From: JAEUKH01 sp964447205
GTDB lineage: Bacteria > Myxococcota_A > Polyangia > Polyangiales > Ga0077539
Assembly (NCBI GenBank): GCA_964447205.1
Contig: CAYUSB010000011.1
Span: 62,001 to 126,000 of the forward strand
Direction of reading: 5' to 3'
Length of the DNA: 64,000 nt
Notes under the pieces: model-generated
Databases searched by the model: none
Told to the model about the DNA's origin: nothing
What the model saw: only the letters and a program-made list of their open reading frames with translations
Position numbers and translations under genes: made by a program
Shown here: in pieces, positions 24,276 through 32,043 of the stretch
How the letters are laid out: every line of letters begins with the position of its first letter
Numbering within the stretch: the first letter of the stretch is position 1

Positions 24276-24893
24276 ATGACGATCCCGAAGGCATCCTCTG
24301 GCGCGCGCGTTGTCGGCGAGTCGAGCCTGGGCTCCTGGACGGTCACCGCCATCGACCCCAAGGGGAAGACCGTGCTCCGCGAGACCTTCCGCCCCCAGTC
24401 CGGGTCCCCGCAGGCATCGGAGTCCGGCATCGCTACCCTGCTCACGATCCTCCAGACCAGCGCCGTCCAGGACTATCTCCGCGAGCACGACGCGCTCGCC
24501 GCGGCCCGCGCCCGCGGGATGAAGCGCCAGTTCGACCTCCTCAACGACGAGGGGGGAGCCATCGGGGCCCAGGAGGTGGCCGAGCTCCTCGGCATCTCGC
24601 GGCAGGCCGTGGACCTCCGTCGTGCACACGGGAAGCTGCTCGCGATCGACCTCGGCCTCCGCAAAAACCTCTACCCCCGCTGGCAGTTCACGGAGGAGGG
24701 CGTGCTCGGGGGGCTCGAGGAGACCCTCGCCGTTCTTTACGACGTAAAGAACTCGCCCTGGTCGTGTCTGCGCTTCTTCCTCACGAGCAATCTGCGCCTC
24801 GACGACGACCGCCCGCTCGACCGCTTGCGGCGCGGCGACACCGCCCCCGTCCTCCACGCCGCCAGGGCGTTTGACACGCACGGCGCGGCGTAG
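24276..24893 (+). CDS. Xre/MbcA/ParS-type antitoxin of a RES-Xre module
   Basis: The 205-residue product has a central helix-turn-helix (IGAQEVAELLGISRQAVDLR, about residues 90-115). A C-terminal toxin-binding region of the MbcA/ParS/Xre type follows, with 'WQFTEEGVLGGLEETLAVL', 'SPWSCLRFFLTSNLRLDDDR' and 'PLDRLRRGDTAPVLHAA'. It should bind and block the RES toxin encoded next and repress the operon via the palindrome upstream. The N-terminal 80 residues are variable. It is separated from the toxin by 49 bp. Codon use is GC-rich but slightly less extreme than in the flanking kelch gene. Confidence 0.82.
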   Translation: MTIPKASSGARVVGESSLGSWTVTAIDPKGKTVLRETFRPQSGSPQASESGIATLLTILQTSAVQDYLREHDALAAARARGMKRQFDLLNDEGGAIGAQEVAELLGISRQAVDLRRAHGKLLAIDLGLRKNLYPRWQFTEEGVLGGLEETLAVLYDVKNSPWSCLRFFLTSNLRLDDDRPLDRLRRGDTAPVLHAARAFDTHGAA

Positions 24894-24942
24894 TGCTGGC
24901 GTGCATTCCGCGGCAGTTCTTTGATCGCCCTACCCTTGTGTC

Positions 24943-25557
24943 ATGAAGCCCTTCACGCCCCACCCGCATCCGCCGCGAGACCTCTCCGCCCGTCCTCTCC
25001 CCATCACACGCGTCAAGGCCACCTGGTGGCGTGTATACCCGATCGCGCACCTCCCGATCTTCTTCGGCAAGACGGGCGACAACCGCTACGACGCGCCCGC
25101 CGCCGTCTCCGGCGCGCGTGACTACGGCGTCCTCTACCTCGCCCGCGACCCGCACGGTGCCTTCATCGAGACCTTCGGTCACACAACCGGTGTCCGCGCC
25201 ATCGACCGCGCCCAACTCGCTGCCCGCGGGCTCGCGAAGGTCACGGCGAGCCGTCCGCTCCGCCTCGTGGACCTCCGTGCCCACGGCCTCGCGCGCATCG
25301 GCGCCGACGCGGCCCTCTGCGCGGGCTCGGACTACGCCCTCAGCCAGGCCTGGTCTGCGGCCCTGCACGAGCACCCCAAGGCCCCCGACGGGCTCATCTA
25401 CCGCGCGCGTCACGACCCTGCACGCTTCAGCGTCGCGCTCTTCGACAGAGCCAGCGCCGTCGTCCTGGCCCGCCCCTTGGGGTCATCCTTCATGGACCCC
25501 CGAAACGCCCGCCTCCTGGGCCAACTGCTTGAGACCTACGACTTCGGTCTGATCTAA
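24943..25557 (+). CDS. RES-domain toxin
   Basis: RES toxins are ARTT-fold enzymes; characterised members degrade or transfer NAD+. The 204-residue product has the Arg in 'TWWRVYPI', the 'GVLYLARDPHGAFIETFGH' strand-helix with Glu, and Ser in the region 'YALSQAWSAALHEHPKAPDG', followed by 'LIYRARHDPARFSVALFDR'. These correspond to the Arg-Glu-Ser core that names the family. The length is typical. Start ATG 24943. It is paired with the upstream Xre-type antitoxin, the classic RES-Xre arrangement. Confidence 0.85.
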   Translation: MKPFTPHPHPPRDLSARPLPITRVKATWWRVYPIAHLPIFFGKTGDNRYDAPAAVSGARDYGVLYLARDPHGAFIETFGHTTGVRAIDRAQLAARGLAKVTASRPLRLVDLRAHGLARIGADAALCAGSDYALSQAWSAALHEHPKAPDGLIYRARHDPARFSVALFDRASAVVLARPLGSSFMDPRNARLLGQLLETYDFGLI

Positions 25558-25613
25558 ACTCGTGTTCCATAACGAATGCATCGGCTCTGCCCCCAGTGGA
25601 TTGTTGGCTGCCC

Positions 25614-25639
25614 CGGTGGTCGATCTGCGGTAGCGGTCG
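25614..25639 (+). repeat. 26-bp direct repeat, right copy
   Basis: Identical to 24181-24206. Here it is non-coding, 23 bp upstream of the AraC-remnant start, and duplicates the 3' end of the kelch gene. The 1,407 bp between the copies hold only the RES-Xre module and its control region. Confidence 0.85.
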
Positions 25640-25662
25640 GCTGTTGTAGACTCACCGCCCCA

Positions 25663-26208
25663 ATGCCCAAGTCGACCCCCGAGGGAACCTCCCGCGCGAC
25701 GGGCGCCATCTCGGGCAAGGTGCTCTTGCGGCTCGTAGACTTTGTCGCGCGCCACGGCCACGACCCCGAGGCCCTCTGCCGGTCCGCAGGCGTCCACCGG
25801 GCCTCCCTCGCCGAACCCGGGGCCCGTGTTCCGTACACCACCGCCGAACGCCTCGGAGCGCGGGCTGTGGCCCTCACGGGCGACGACAACCTCGGGCTGC
25901 ACCTCGCCCTCGGGGTCGGAGAGGCCCTGCCCCACGACCCCGGGGCCCTTCTGCTCATGGCGAGCCCCACCCTGGGGGTGGCCCTGGAGCGTATGGTTCG
26001 ATACCAGCGATACTGGGGCGACGGACCGCGGAGCGCCCTCGCAGCGTGTCCGGGCGGCCTCGCCCTTCGGTACGTGCACCCCTGGTCGGAGGGCGCGCTG
26101 CGACGGCACGCCGACGAGTGCGCCGCGGCCGAGATCCATCACGCCTTCAAGCGCTGGACGGGCCAAACCCCCGAGCAGGCCCGATCGTCCCGCCGCCCCG
26201 TGCCGTAG
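25663..26208 (+). pseudogene. AraC-family regulator with the middle deleted
   Basis: The first about 155 codons are a normal PF12625-type sensing domain ('ISGKVLLRLVDFVARHGHD', 'DDNLGLHLALGVGEALPHDP', 'MASPTLGVALERMVRYQRYW', 'ALRYVHPWSEG'). At about 26131-26142 the sequence jumps straight to the last 20 residues of an AraC DNA-binding domain ('HHAFKRWTGQTPEQARSS'). The intact relative at 43632 shows that roughly 150-160 residues are missing, including both helix-turn-helices. The frame stays open (181 residues), so the deletion is in frame. It cannot bind DNA as an AraC protein. Confidence 0.75.
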
Positions 26209-26293
26209 GCTCCAGGGCTCTGGCGCGCCTGATCAGCCCATTGGCGTGTTTCCGCACTGCGCTGGAGGGCCGCACGGGGCGACCCTCATCCCG

Positions 26294-27088
26294 ATGCACC
26301 CCCGCACCGTTCTCTTCTTTGGCGCCGCGTTTGGACTCACGTGGCTGTGCCAGCTCCCGGCCCTGCTCGCGACCCTCGGGGTCATCGCGGGCCCTGCGGA
26401 GAAGTACCTCCCGCTCACCGGTCTGGGCGCCTTTGGTCCGCTCCTGGCGGCCGTGCTCGTGGCCCGCGGAGAGCCCGAGCGCGGGGGTGTCCGTGGGCTG
26501 TTTCGCCCGCTCGGGAGGTGGCGGCTGCACCCGGGGTGGTACCTCGTGGCCCTGCTCGGCCCGGGGGCCCTGTACGTGGTGGGCAAGGCGGTGTTTGTGC
26601 TGTTCGGGGGGCAGCACTCGGGGCCCTGGTTCTGTCTCCCGGTCGAGCCCGAGCGCCTGGTGGCCATGGTGGTCTTTCCCCTCGGCGAAGAGATCGGCTG
26701 GCGCGGGTACGCCCTGCCGCGCATGCAAGAGGGCCTCGGCCCGATCCGGGCGAGCGTGGTGCTCGGGGTGCTCTGGGCCCTGTGGCACCTGTTCATGTTT
26801 CAGATCGTGGGCGTCTCGTTCGGGGGCCTGGCCGCGTCGATCCCGATGTTTGTCGCGGGGAGCGTGGCCTACACCTGGCTCTACAACCGCACGGGGGCGA
26901 GCCTGCTCATGGTGGTCCTCGCCCACGTCGGGGCGCACCTGAACAACACCCAACGGAACTTCCCAACCGACCCCATCCCGATGGCGATTCACACCGCGGC
27001 CTTCGTCGTCCTGGCCCTCGCGCTGATCGCCCTCGACCCCACCCTCGGCAAGGGTGAGCGCGACCGCCTGGGATCGCAGGGCCCGTAG
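26294..27088 (+). CDS. CPBP-family intramembrane metalloprotease
   Basis: The 264-residue multi-pass protein (about 7-8 segments) has the CPBP/Abi motifs: 'GEEIGWRGYALPRMQ' (motif 1, EExxxR), 'LWALWHLFMF' (motif 2, FxxxH-like) and 'VVLAHVGAHLNN' (motif 3, HxxxN/D). These place two Glu and two His around a zinc inside the membrane, as in type II CAAX prenyl endopeptidase relatives. Bacterial members act in protein processing or bacteriocin self-immunity. Start ATG 26294. It is convergent with the next gene, only 3 bp between stops. Confidence 0.87.
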   Translation: MHPRTVLFFGAAFGLTWLCQLPALLATLGVIAGPAEKYLPLTGLGAFGPLLAAVLVARGEPERGGVRGLFRPLGRWRLHPGWYLVALLGPGALYVVGKAVFVLFGGQHSGPWFCLPVEPERLVAMVVFPLGEEIGWRGYALPRMQEGLGPIRASVVLGVLWALWHLFMFQIVGVSFGGLAASIPMFVAGSVAYTWLYNRTGASLLMVVLAHVGAHLNNTQRNFPTDPIPMAIHTAAFVVLALALIALDPTLGKGERDRLGSQGP

Positions 27089-27091
27089 CGC

Positions 27092-27901
27092 TCAGCGACG
27101 GCGGCGTCGACGCCGCACCGACGCCGCCACCAGCATCGCCAGGCCGAGCACCCCGCGCCCACACCCCCCGTCTTCGCACCCGGGCCGACCGAGCACCCTC
27201 CGTCGTCGTCCAGGGGCGGCATGACCGGGTCGCCGACGTCCGACAACCCCGTGCAGGGGACAGCTCGTGGTCAAACACGCGATCGACAAGGAGTCGGTGG
27301 GCTGGCCCGGGGTCGAGATGGCGACGCCCGCCACGGGGTCGAGCGGGGCACCCGCCGCGTTGACCCGCACCACCCGCACGACGATCGCCCCGCCCCCTAC
27401 GGAAGGCCACGCGACCAGGGCCCCGCTGCCAAAGGCCGCGAGGGCGGGCCCGCTCGTGGGCGGATTGGAAATCGAGGGCCCGATCGTGGGAAACACCGTC
27501 GGGGAACCCATCACGGCTCCGGTCGAGGAGAAGGCCCCGATGTGAAGCGCCACGACGGGGTGGCCGACATTCCACGCGCCCAGGAGCGTCGACCCCTGCC
27601 CTGCCACTACGCCCCAGGCCGCTGTCATCGGAGCCCCTGCAGAGCGCACCGTCCACTGGTCGTCGACGGTCACCCGCTGGAAGCCCGCGCCGCTGGCGAA
27701 ACCGACCCAGCGACGGTGGGCGAGCGGCACGATCGACACGGGCCCCGGGATCGCAGCGATCGGACTGACCGAGGGCGACGGAAACGACACCTCGTTTCCT
27801 ACGATGAGCCACTGCACAGCCCGCCCAACCTCTTCCGGAGAGAAGGGCGAGATGCACGCGCAGACCATGCCACACGCCACCACCACCAGCCGTCGCCCCA
27901 T
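27092..27901 (-). CDS. Secreted protein with MYXO-CTERM-like tail, C-terminus frame-disturbed
   Basis: ATG 27901 (GGAGGGAGCC just upstream) opens MGRRLVVVACGMVCAC, a secretion signal. The body has propeller-like repeats ('VPLAHRRWVGFASG', 'LAAFGSGALVAWPS') like those of the large protein at 3568. The end reads 'GCGRGVLGLAMLVAASVRRRRRR', a clear Cys-hydrophobic-Arg sorting tail. Between 27174 and 27254 this frame is Arg-rich nonsense, while another frame gives 'LSDVGDPVMPPLDDDGGCSV', the linker expected before the tail. Two compensating indels at GGGG and CCCGGG runs explain this. Function unknown. Confidence 0.65.
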   Translation of the reverse strand: MGRRLVVVACGMVCACISPFSPEEVGRAVQWLIVGNEVSFPSPSVSPIAAIPGPVSIVPLAHRRWVGFASGAGFQRVTVDDQWTVRSAGAPMTAAWGVVAGQGSTLLGAWNVGHPVVALHIGAFSSTGAVMGSPTVFPTIGPSISNPPTSGPALAAFGSGALVAWPSVGGGAIVVRVVRVNAAGAPLDPVAGVAISTPGQPTDSLSIACLTTSCPLHGVVGRRRPGHAAPGRRRRVLGRPGCEDGGCGRGVLGLAMLVAASVRRRRRRR

Positions 27902-27993
27902 GGCTCCCTCCCGCGCGTGCCTCGGTGCCATTGGGGCGTTGGTTACGGCCCGGTTTCAACGATTCATCCAATGGAGACGCTTGTTACGCTTCC

Positions 27994-28827
27994 TCAGCGA
28001 TCGCCCCCCGTCCGGGTGACCTCGCCCGCGCGGTCGAGGGCTGCCACCTCCTCGGCGAAATCGGCCACGCGGTACCCCTGCCCCTGGGTCACGATGCGCA
28101 CGAGGACCTTGCCTTCGGAGCTGGGTTCGATACGAAAGTGCTCGACCCTGCCGGCCTCGACCGCGGCCACGAAGGCCCGTCGTTCCCGGTCGCGCCACCA
28201 GGCCAGGGCCATGGCCGCGAGGCCCAGGGCCATCCCCGTCGCCGCCAGAACCGCCACCGCGGAGCCCCCTCCCCGCCGCGCGGTCTCCGTAGTCGCCGAC
28301 ACCAGGGCCCCGAGGGACACCAGGGCGCTCGCCGCCCCCACAAACCCGTCCCCGCGCTCCTGCCCCACCAGCCCCCGAGCCGCCATCCGCTGGGCCCGGG
28401 CGATGGGAACCCCGAAGAGCACCAGGGTCGCGACCAGCCCCGGGATCCAGAACAGGGCCCCGAAGCTCGCCCCCATCAGCATGCCCAGGAAAAAACGCCC
28501 GAGGGCCCCGTCCCGAGGGTACTCGGAGAGCATCAGGAGGCCCGCGGCCAGGGCCCCGTTGAGCGCGGCCAGGGGCACCGACAGGAGCCACCCCATCCGC
28601 AGCGACGAGCTCCCGACGGTCTTGCGCCACCGCAGGAGCACCGCCCATACCGTGCCCGACACCAGGGTCGGAACCGCCGTGTACCACACGAAGGCCGCGC
28701 TCTCCCCGTGGCTCATCATGAGGCGAAAGACCGCCCCCGTGGCCGCCGCCATCGACACCCCCACCGCGGCCACGGCGAGGGCCTCCAGGCGCTGCCGCGC
28801 GCGAAACAAGCTGGGGGTGGGGGCCAT
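27994..28827 (-). CDS. Multi-pass membrane protein of unknown function
   Basis: The 277-residue product has about seven hydrophobic segments ('LAVAAVGVSMAAATGAVF', 'WYTAVPTLVSGTVWAVLL', 'WLLSVPLAALNGALAAGLL', 'GMLMGASFGALFWIPGLVATLVLF', two more) and then a soluble C-terminal domain of about 60 residues with 'EHFRIEPSSEGKVLVRIV' and 'YRVADFAEEVAALD'. I recognise no family. Start ATG 28827, 15 bp after the stop of the extensin-like gene; it is the last gene of the leftward aspS-lipB run. Confidence 0.72.
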   Translation of the reverse strand: MAPTPSLFRARQRLEALAVAAVGVSMAAATGAVFRLMMSHGESAAFVWYTAVPTLVSGTVWAVLLRWRKTVGSSSLRMGWLLSVPLAALNGALAAGLLMLSEYPRDGALGRFFLGMLMGASFGALFWIPGLVATLVLFGVPIARAQRMAARGLVGQERGDGFVGAASALVSLGALVSATTETARRGGGSAVAVLAATGMALGLAAMALAWWRDRERRAFVAAVEAGRVEHFRIEPSSEGKVLVRIVTQGQGYRVADFAEEVAALDRAGEVTRTGGDR

Positions 28828-28841
28828 CGGGGTATTGGCCC

Positions 28842-30007
28842 TCAGTGGTCGTCCATAAACTGCTCGAAGAAGGGCGGGAGCTCGGGGTCGACCCCGCCCG
28901 GGATCTCCAGCCCCACGAACTGCGACCCGGTCGTCAGGTCGACGTGAAAATGGTCGCGGTGGGCGCTGTTGTAGTTGGGCGTGAGGATGATGTGAAAGAC
29001 CCCCGAGTCGTACATCCAGCACGCGATCTCCTTGAGGAGCCGGTCGCGGGGGTTGGAGGCCCGGGGGGGGCAGGTGGGCCGACCGTTGGCCACAAACTCG
29101 GTGACCAGGGAGTGGGTGACCCCCGCCGAGGTGCGGAAGTTGTTGAGGTCGATGGCCGTGGCCGTGGCGTGCTGGCTGAGGGTCATCGTGCCCGAGATGA
29201 ACCGGTAGTTGTACACCCCGAGGTGGATCACGTCGGTCACGTCCCAGCGCGTCCGCAAGGCGTTGGTGAGGTGCCACAGGGCCACCCCGAGGCGGCAGTC
29301 CATGAGCATCCGCCCGGGCGACCCCGTGAACGTGTTGTAGCGGAAATTGACCCCGTTGATGGGCGTCTGGACCGTCACCGGGTTGGCGATCCCCATGGTC
29401 GGGCCTGACACGGTGTAGTTGACCCCCAGGCGCGTCAACAGGGCCCGACACTCGGCCCCTGAGGGCGCGTCCCGCGGCAGGGGCACGGTCGGACCGGTGT
29501 CGAAGCCTACGTCGAAGCCCACATCGCGTCCCACGTCGAAGCCCACGTCGCGCCCTACGTCGATCCCTGTGTCCCGGGGCACGTCGATCCCTGTGTCCCG
29601 GGGCACGTCGANNNNNNNNNNNNNNNNNNNNNNNNNNNNNNNNNNNNNNNNNNNNNNNNNNNNNNNNNNNNNNNNNNNNNNNNNNNNNNNNNNNNNNNNN
29701 NNNNNNNNNNNACGTCGATCCCTGTGTCCCGGGGCACGTCGATCCCTGTGTCCCGGGGCACGTCGAAGCCCACATCGCGCGGCACGTCCGTCCCCGTGTC
29801 GCGCCGCGCGTCGACGCCCGTGTCGCGTGGGACGTCCTCGTCGTGGCCCGCGTCCACCCCGACGTCCTCGGGGGCCGCGTCCTCGACCGCGGCCGCGTCC
29901 TCGCCGGGCTCGCTCAACGCGTCGATCGGGGTGTTGGCGGCGCAGGCTGCGAGGAGGCACGCGCCCAGGAGGGCCAAGGGGAGTCTCTGCATGACGGAGA
30001 GATTCAT
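28842..30007 (-). CDS. Extensin-like/carboxypeptidase-fold lipoprotein, interrupted by the assembly gap
   Basis: The N-terminus is a lipoprotein signal (LALLGACLLAAC), then an acidic linker that becomes a tandem repeat of VPRDTGID. The 100-N gap falls inside the repeat. After the gap comes a domain of about 210 residues: 'ECRALLTRLGVNYTVSG', 'GVALWHLTNALRTRWDVTD', 'SQHATATAIDLNNF' and 'SAHRDHFHVDLTTG'. The H-x6-D and H-x-H pattern is that of extensin-like C-terminal and VanY/MepA-type zinc peptidases, so murein cleavage is plausible. True repeat number and length are unknown. Start ATG 30007, abutting the lipB stop. Confidence 0.8.
29557..29766 (-). repeat. 24-bp tandem repeat coding VPRDTGID, collapsed at a gap
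   Basis: Unit ACGTCGATCCCTGTGTCC plus GGGGC occurs at least twice on each side of the 100 N. The protein repeat is a surface-linker type (Asp and Arg every few residues). Perfect repeat identity explains why the assembler stopped here. Confidence 0.85.
29612..29711. other. Assembly gap of 100 N
   Basis: Exactly 100 N, a conventional filler of unknown true size. It lies in frame by chance only; the real copy number of the repeat is not represented. Confidence 0.98.
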
Positions 30008-30778
30008 CTAGGCCGGGTCTCCGCGCAACCACCCCGCCGCGCTGTCGGCGGTCTCGAAGGCCTCGAGGTCGGACGAAAACACCGCGGACACGTGGGCGGC
30101 GGCCCGTCGGGCCACGGTCTCCATCGCGGGCGAATCGTGCACCCCGAGGGCCTCCAGGGCCTCGAGGGAGGTCATCGGGTGCTCGCGGATGCCACACGGG
30201 ACGATCAGGTCGAAGTCAGCGAGCCGGGTGGTCACGTTGAGGGCGAACCCGTGCATGGTCACCCACCGGGCGAGCTTGACCCCCACGGCCCCGATCTTGG
30301 CGGGCCGTGCGGCCGCCTCGTGGCCCTCCCAACGGGCGGGGCGGTCGGCGTCGACCCAACACCCGATGAGGTCGCTCCGAGGCCCCGCGGCCACCCCGTG
30401 GTCGGCGCAGAGGCGGGCCATCACGGTCACGAGGTCGCGTACGTAGCGGCGTACGTCCTGGCGGTCGGGGTGCAGGTCGAAGAGGGGGTAGCCCACGAGC
30501 TGGCCGGGGCCGTGGTAGGTCACGTCGCCCCCGCGTTCGGTCTCGACCACGTCGATGCCGCGGGCGGCCAGGAGCGCGGAGGCCGCGAGCACGTGGTCGG
30601 CCTTGGCCCCGCGCCCGAGGGTGATCACCGCGGGGTGCTCGACCAGGAGGAGGGTGTCGCCCACCGTTCCCGCGATGCGGCGGGCCATCAGGGACCGTTG
30701 TAGCTCCAGGGTGGGCTGGTACGCGGCCCGTCCGAGCCAGACCGCCCGAAACCGTCGGCCCGCGGGGGCGAGGGTCAT
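30008..30778 (-). CDS. lipB: Lipoyl(octanoyl) transferase
   Basis: LipB moves octanoate from acyl carrier protein to a lysine of lipoate-dependent enzymes, the first step of lipoate synthesis; LipA then adds sulfur. The 256-residue product has 'VEHPAVITLGRGAK', the signature 'RGGDVTYHGPGQLVGYPLFDL', 'KIGAVGVKLARWVTMHGFALN' with the catalytic Lys, and 'LIVPCGIREHPMTSL' with the nucleophile Cys. Start ATG 30778 overlaps the preceding stop (ATGA). No lipA is in the window. Confidence 0.95.
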   Translation of the reverse strand: MTLAPAGRRFRAVWLGRAAYQPTLELQRSLMARRIAGTVGDTLLLVEHPAVITLGRGAKADHVLAASALLAARGIDVVETERGGDVTYHGPGQLVGYPLFDLHPDRQDVRRYVRDLVTVMARLCADHGVAAGPRSDLIGCWVDADRPARWEGHEAAARPAKIGAVGVKLARWVTMHGFALNVTTRLADFDLIVPCGIREHPMTSLEALEALGVHDSPAMETVARRAAAHVSAVFSSDLEAFETADSAAGWLRGDPA

Positions 30779-31998
30779 GGCACGAGGTCGGGCAGGTCGC
30801 CCGCGATGGGGAGTGGGCGGCTCATGTCGCGGTAGGGCACGTCGGGGGCGATGGGGTGGAGGTTGTCGAGGGGCACGAGGTGGAGCCCTCCGCTCGGGTA
30901 CGACTGCCCGAGGACGGCGAAGCTGTACCCCGGCATGAGGTCCTCGAAGGCCGTGCCCGCAAGGTCGCCCGGGGGCCCGTCGCCGCGCCAGGCGATGGCC
31001 ACCGTCGGGGCGGCCCGGGGGCCGTCGGCGGCGGTGTGGACGTTGTTGTTGTCGCGGTCGACGTAGGCCGAGGGATAGGCCACCGCCACGGGGGTCGCAC
31101 GCACGCGGCCCCGCACCGAGGGCGGGGGCAGCGGGAGCATCGGGACGTTGAAGTACACGAAGTCTTCGGGGCCGAAGCGCAGGGGCGCGGTGAGAAACTC
31201 GGAGTGGCCCGTCCCGGACACGTCCCAGAAGAGGGCCGCGTGGATGGAGTCCCCCCGCGCAAACGCAGGGCGCTGCACGATCCCCCGCCCCTGCACCGAG
31301 CTCAACCGTACGGGAAACACGTCGCGGGCAAAGACCGTGGCGTTGCCGTCGGTCTGGCTGACGATCGCGACCGTCCCGTCGGGGCGAGCCTGGAGGCGCA
31401 CGGCCCCTTCGTCGCCCGGGGCAAACCGGAAGACCCCGGTGGTGTCGTCGAGGGTTCCGGCGAGGGCGGCCCCTCCGGCGTTGAGGCCTCCCCCCGACCC
31501 GTCGTCGGGAGACCCCTGGATGTGCTCCTGGACGAGGAAGGCCACCCCGTACACGAGGCGCCGCGGCTCCACGAGGAGGGTCCCGTTGATGCGGGCGGTA
31601 AACGGCGGCCCCCCGGGTTGGCTGACGTTGGTGGGCGTATCGAGGATCCGACGGGCTCTGCCCTCGTCGTCGGTAAACTCCATGGCCACGGCCCGCCATC
31701 GCCCCACGAAGCTGAACCCCACGGAGGGTCGGTCGCCGGAGGCGGACACATCCCGCGGGAGGAGCGGAGCGTCGGGCCGCATCACCACGCCGTCGGAGAC
31801 GAAGACGTCCTGCCTCGGGATGCCCCCGTCGAAGGGCAGAGGCGTCCCGGTGTCGTCCACGATCCCGCCATCGACCGGGATCGTGACATCGTTCGATGCG
31901 GCGTCGGAGCCAGTGCCGGGACCGCCCTGCACGGTGACCGCGCAGCCGACGAGAAGCCCGAGGACCAGGAGACATCCGAGGAGGGGCAGCGGGCGCAT
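30775..31998 (-). CDS. Hypothetical secreted lipoprotein
   Basis: The 407-residue product has a classical signal (LLVLGLLVGCAV) and an Asp/Val linker to about residue 85. An all-beta-looking domain follows, with 'VGFSFVGRWRAVAMEFTDDE', 'RRLVYGVAFLVQEHIQG', 'GDSIHAALFWDVSG' and 'AVAYPSAYVDRDNNNVHTA'. The latter resembles a Ca-binding loop or 'D-x-D-x-N' dockerin-like turn. No known family is recognised. It lies between aspS (45 bp upstream) and lipB (4-bp overlap), so it is co-transcribed with essential genes. Confidence 0.78.
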   Translation of the reverse strand: MRPLPLLGCLLVLGLLVGCAVTVQGGPGTGSDAASNDVTIPVDGGIVDDTGTPLPFDGGIPRQDVFVSDGVVMRPDAPLLPRDVSASGDRPSVGFSFVGRWRAVAMEFTDDEGRARRILDTPTNVSQPGGPPFTARINGTLLVEPRRLVYGVAFLVQEHIQGSPDDGSGGGLNAGGAALAGTLDDTTGVFRFAPGDEGAVRLQARPDGTVAIVSQTDGNATVFARDVFPVRLSSVQGRGIVQRPAFARGDSIHAALFWDVSGTGHSEFLTAPLRFGPEDFVYFNVPMLPLPPPSVRGRVRATPVAVAYPSAYVDRDNNNVHTAADGPRAAPTVAIAWRGDGPPGDLAGTAFEDLMPGYSFAVLGQSYPSGGLHLVPLDNLHPIAPDVPYRDMSRPLPIAGDLPDLVP

Positions 31999-32043
31999 GG
32001 GGGACCTATCGGGAGGAGGTGCAGGGAGAGGAAATCGGGGCGA

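Noticed and set aside
29557..29766. CRISPR-like appearance of the 24-bp repeats around the gap
   Set aside because: The repeats are contiguous with no spacers and encode a protein linker in frame.
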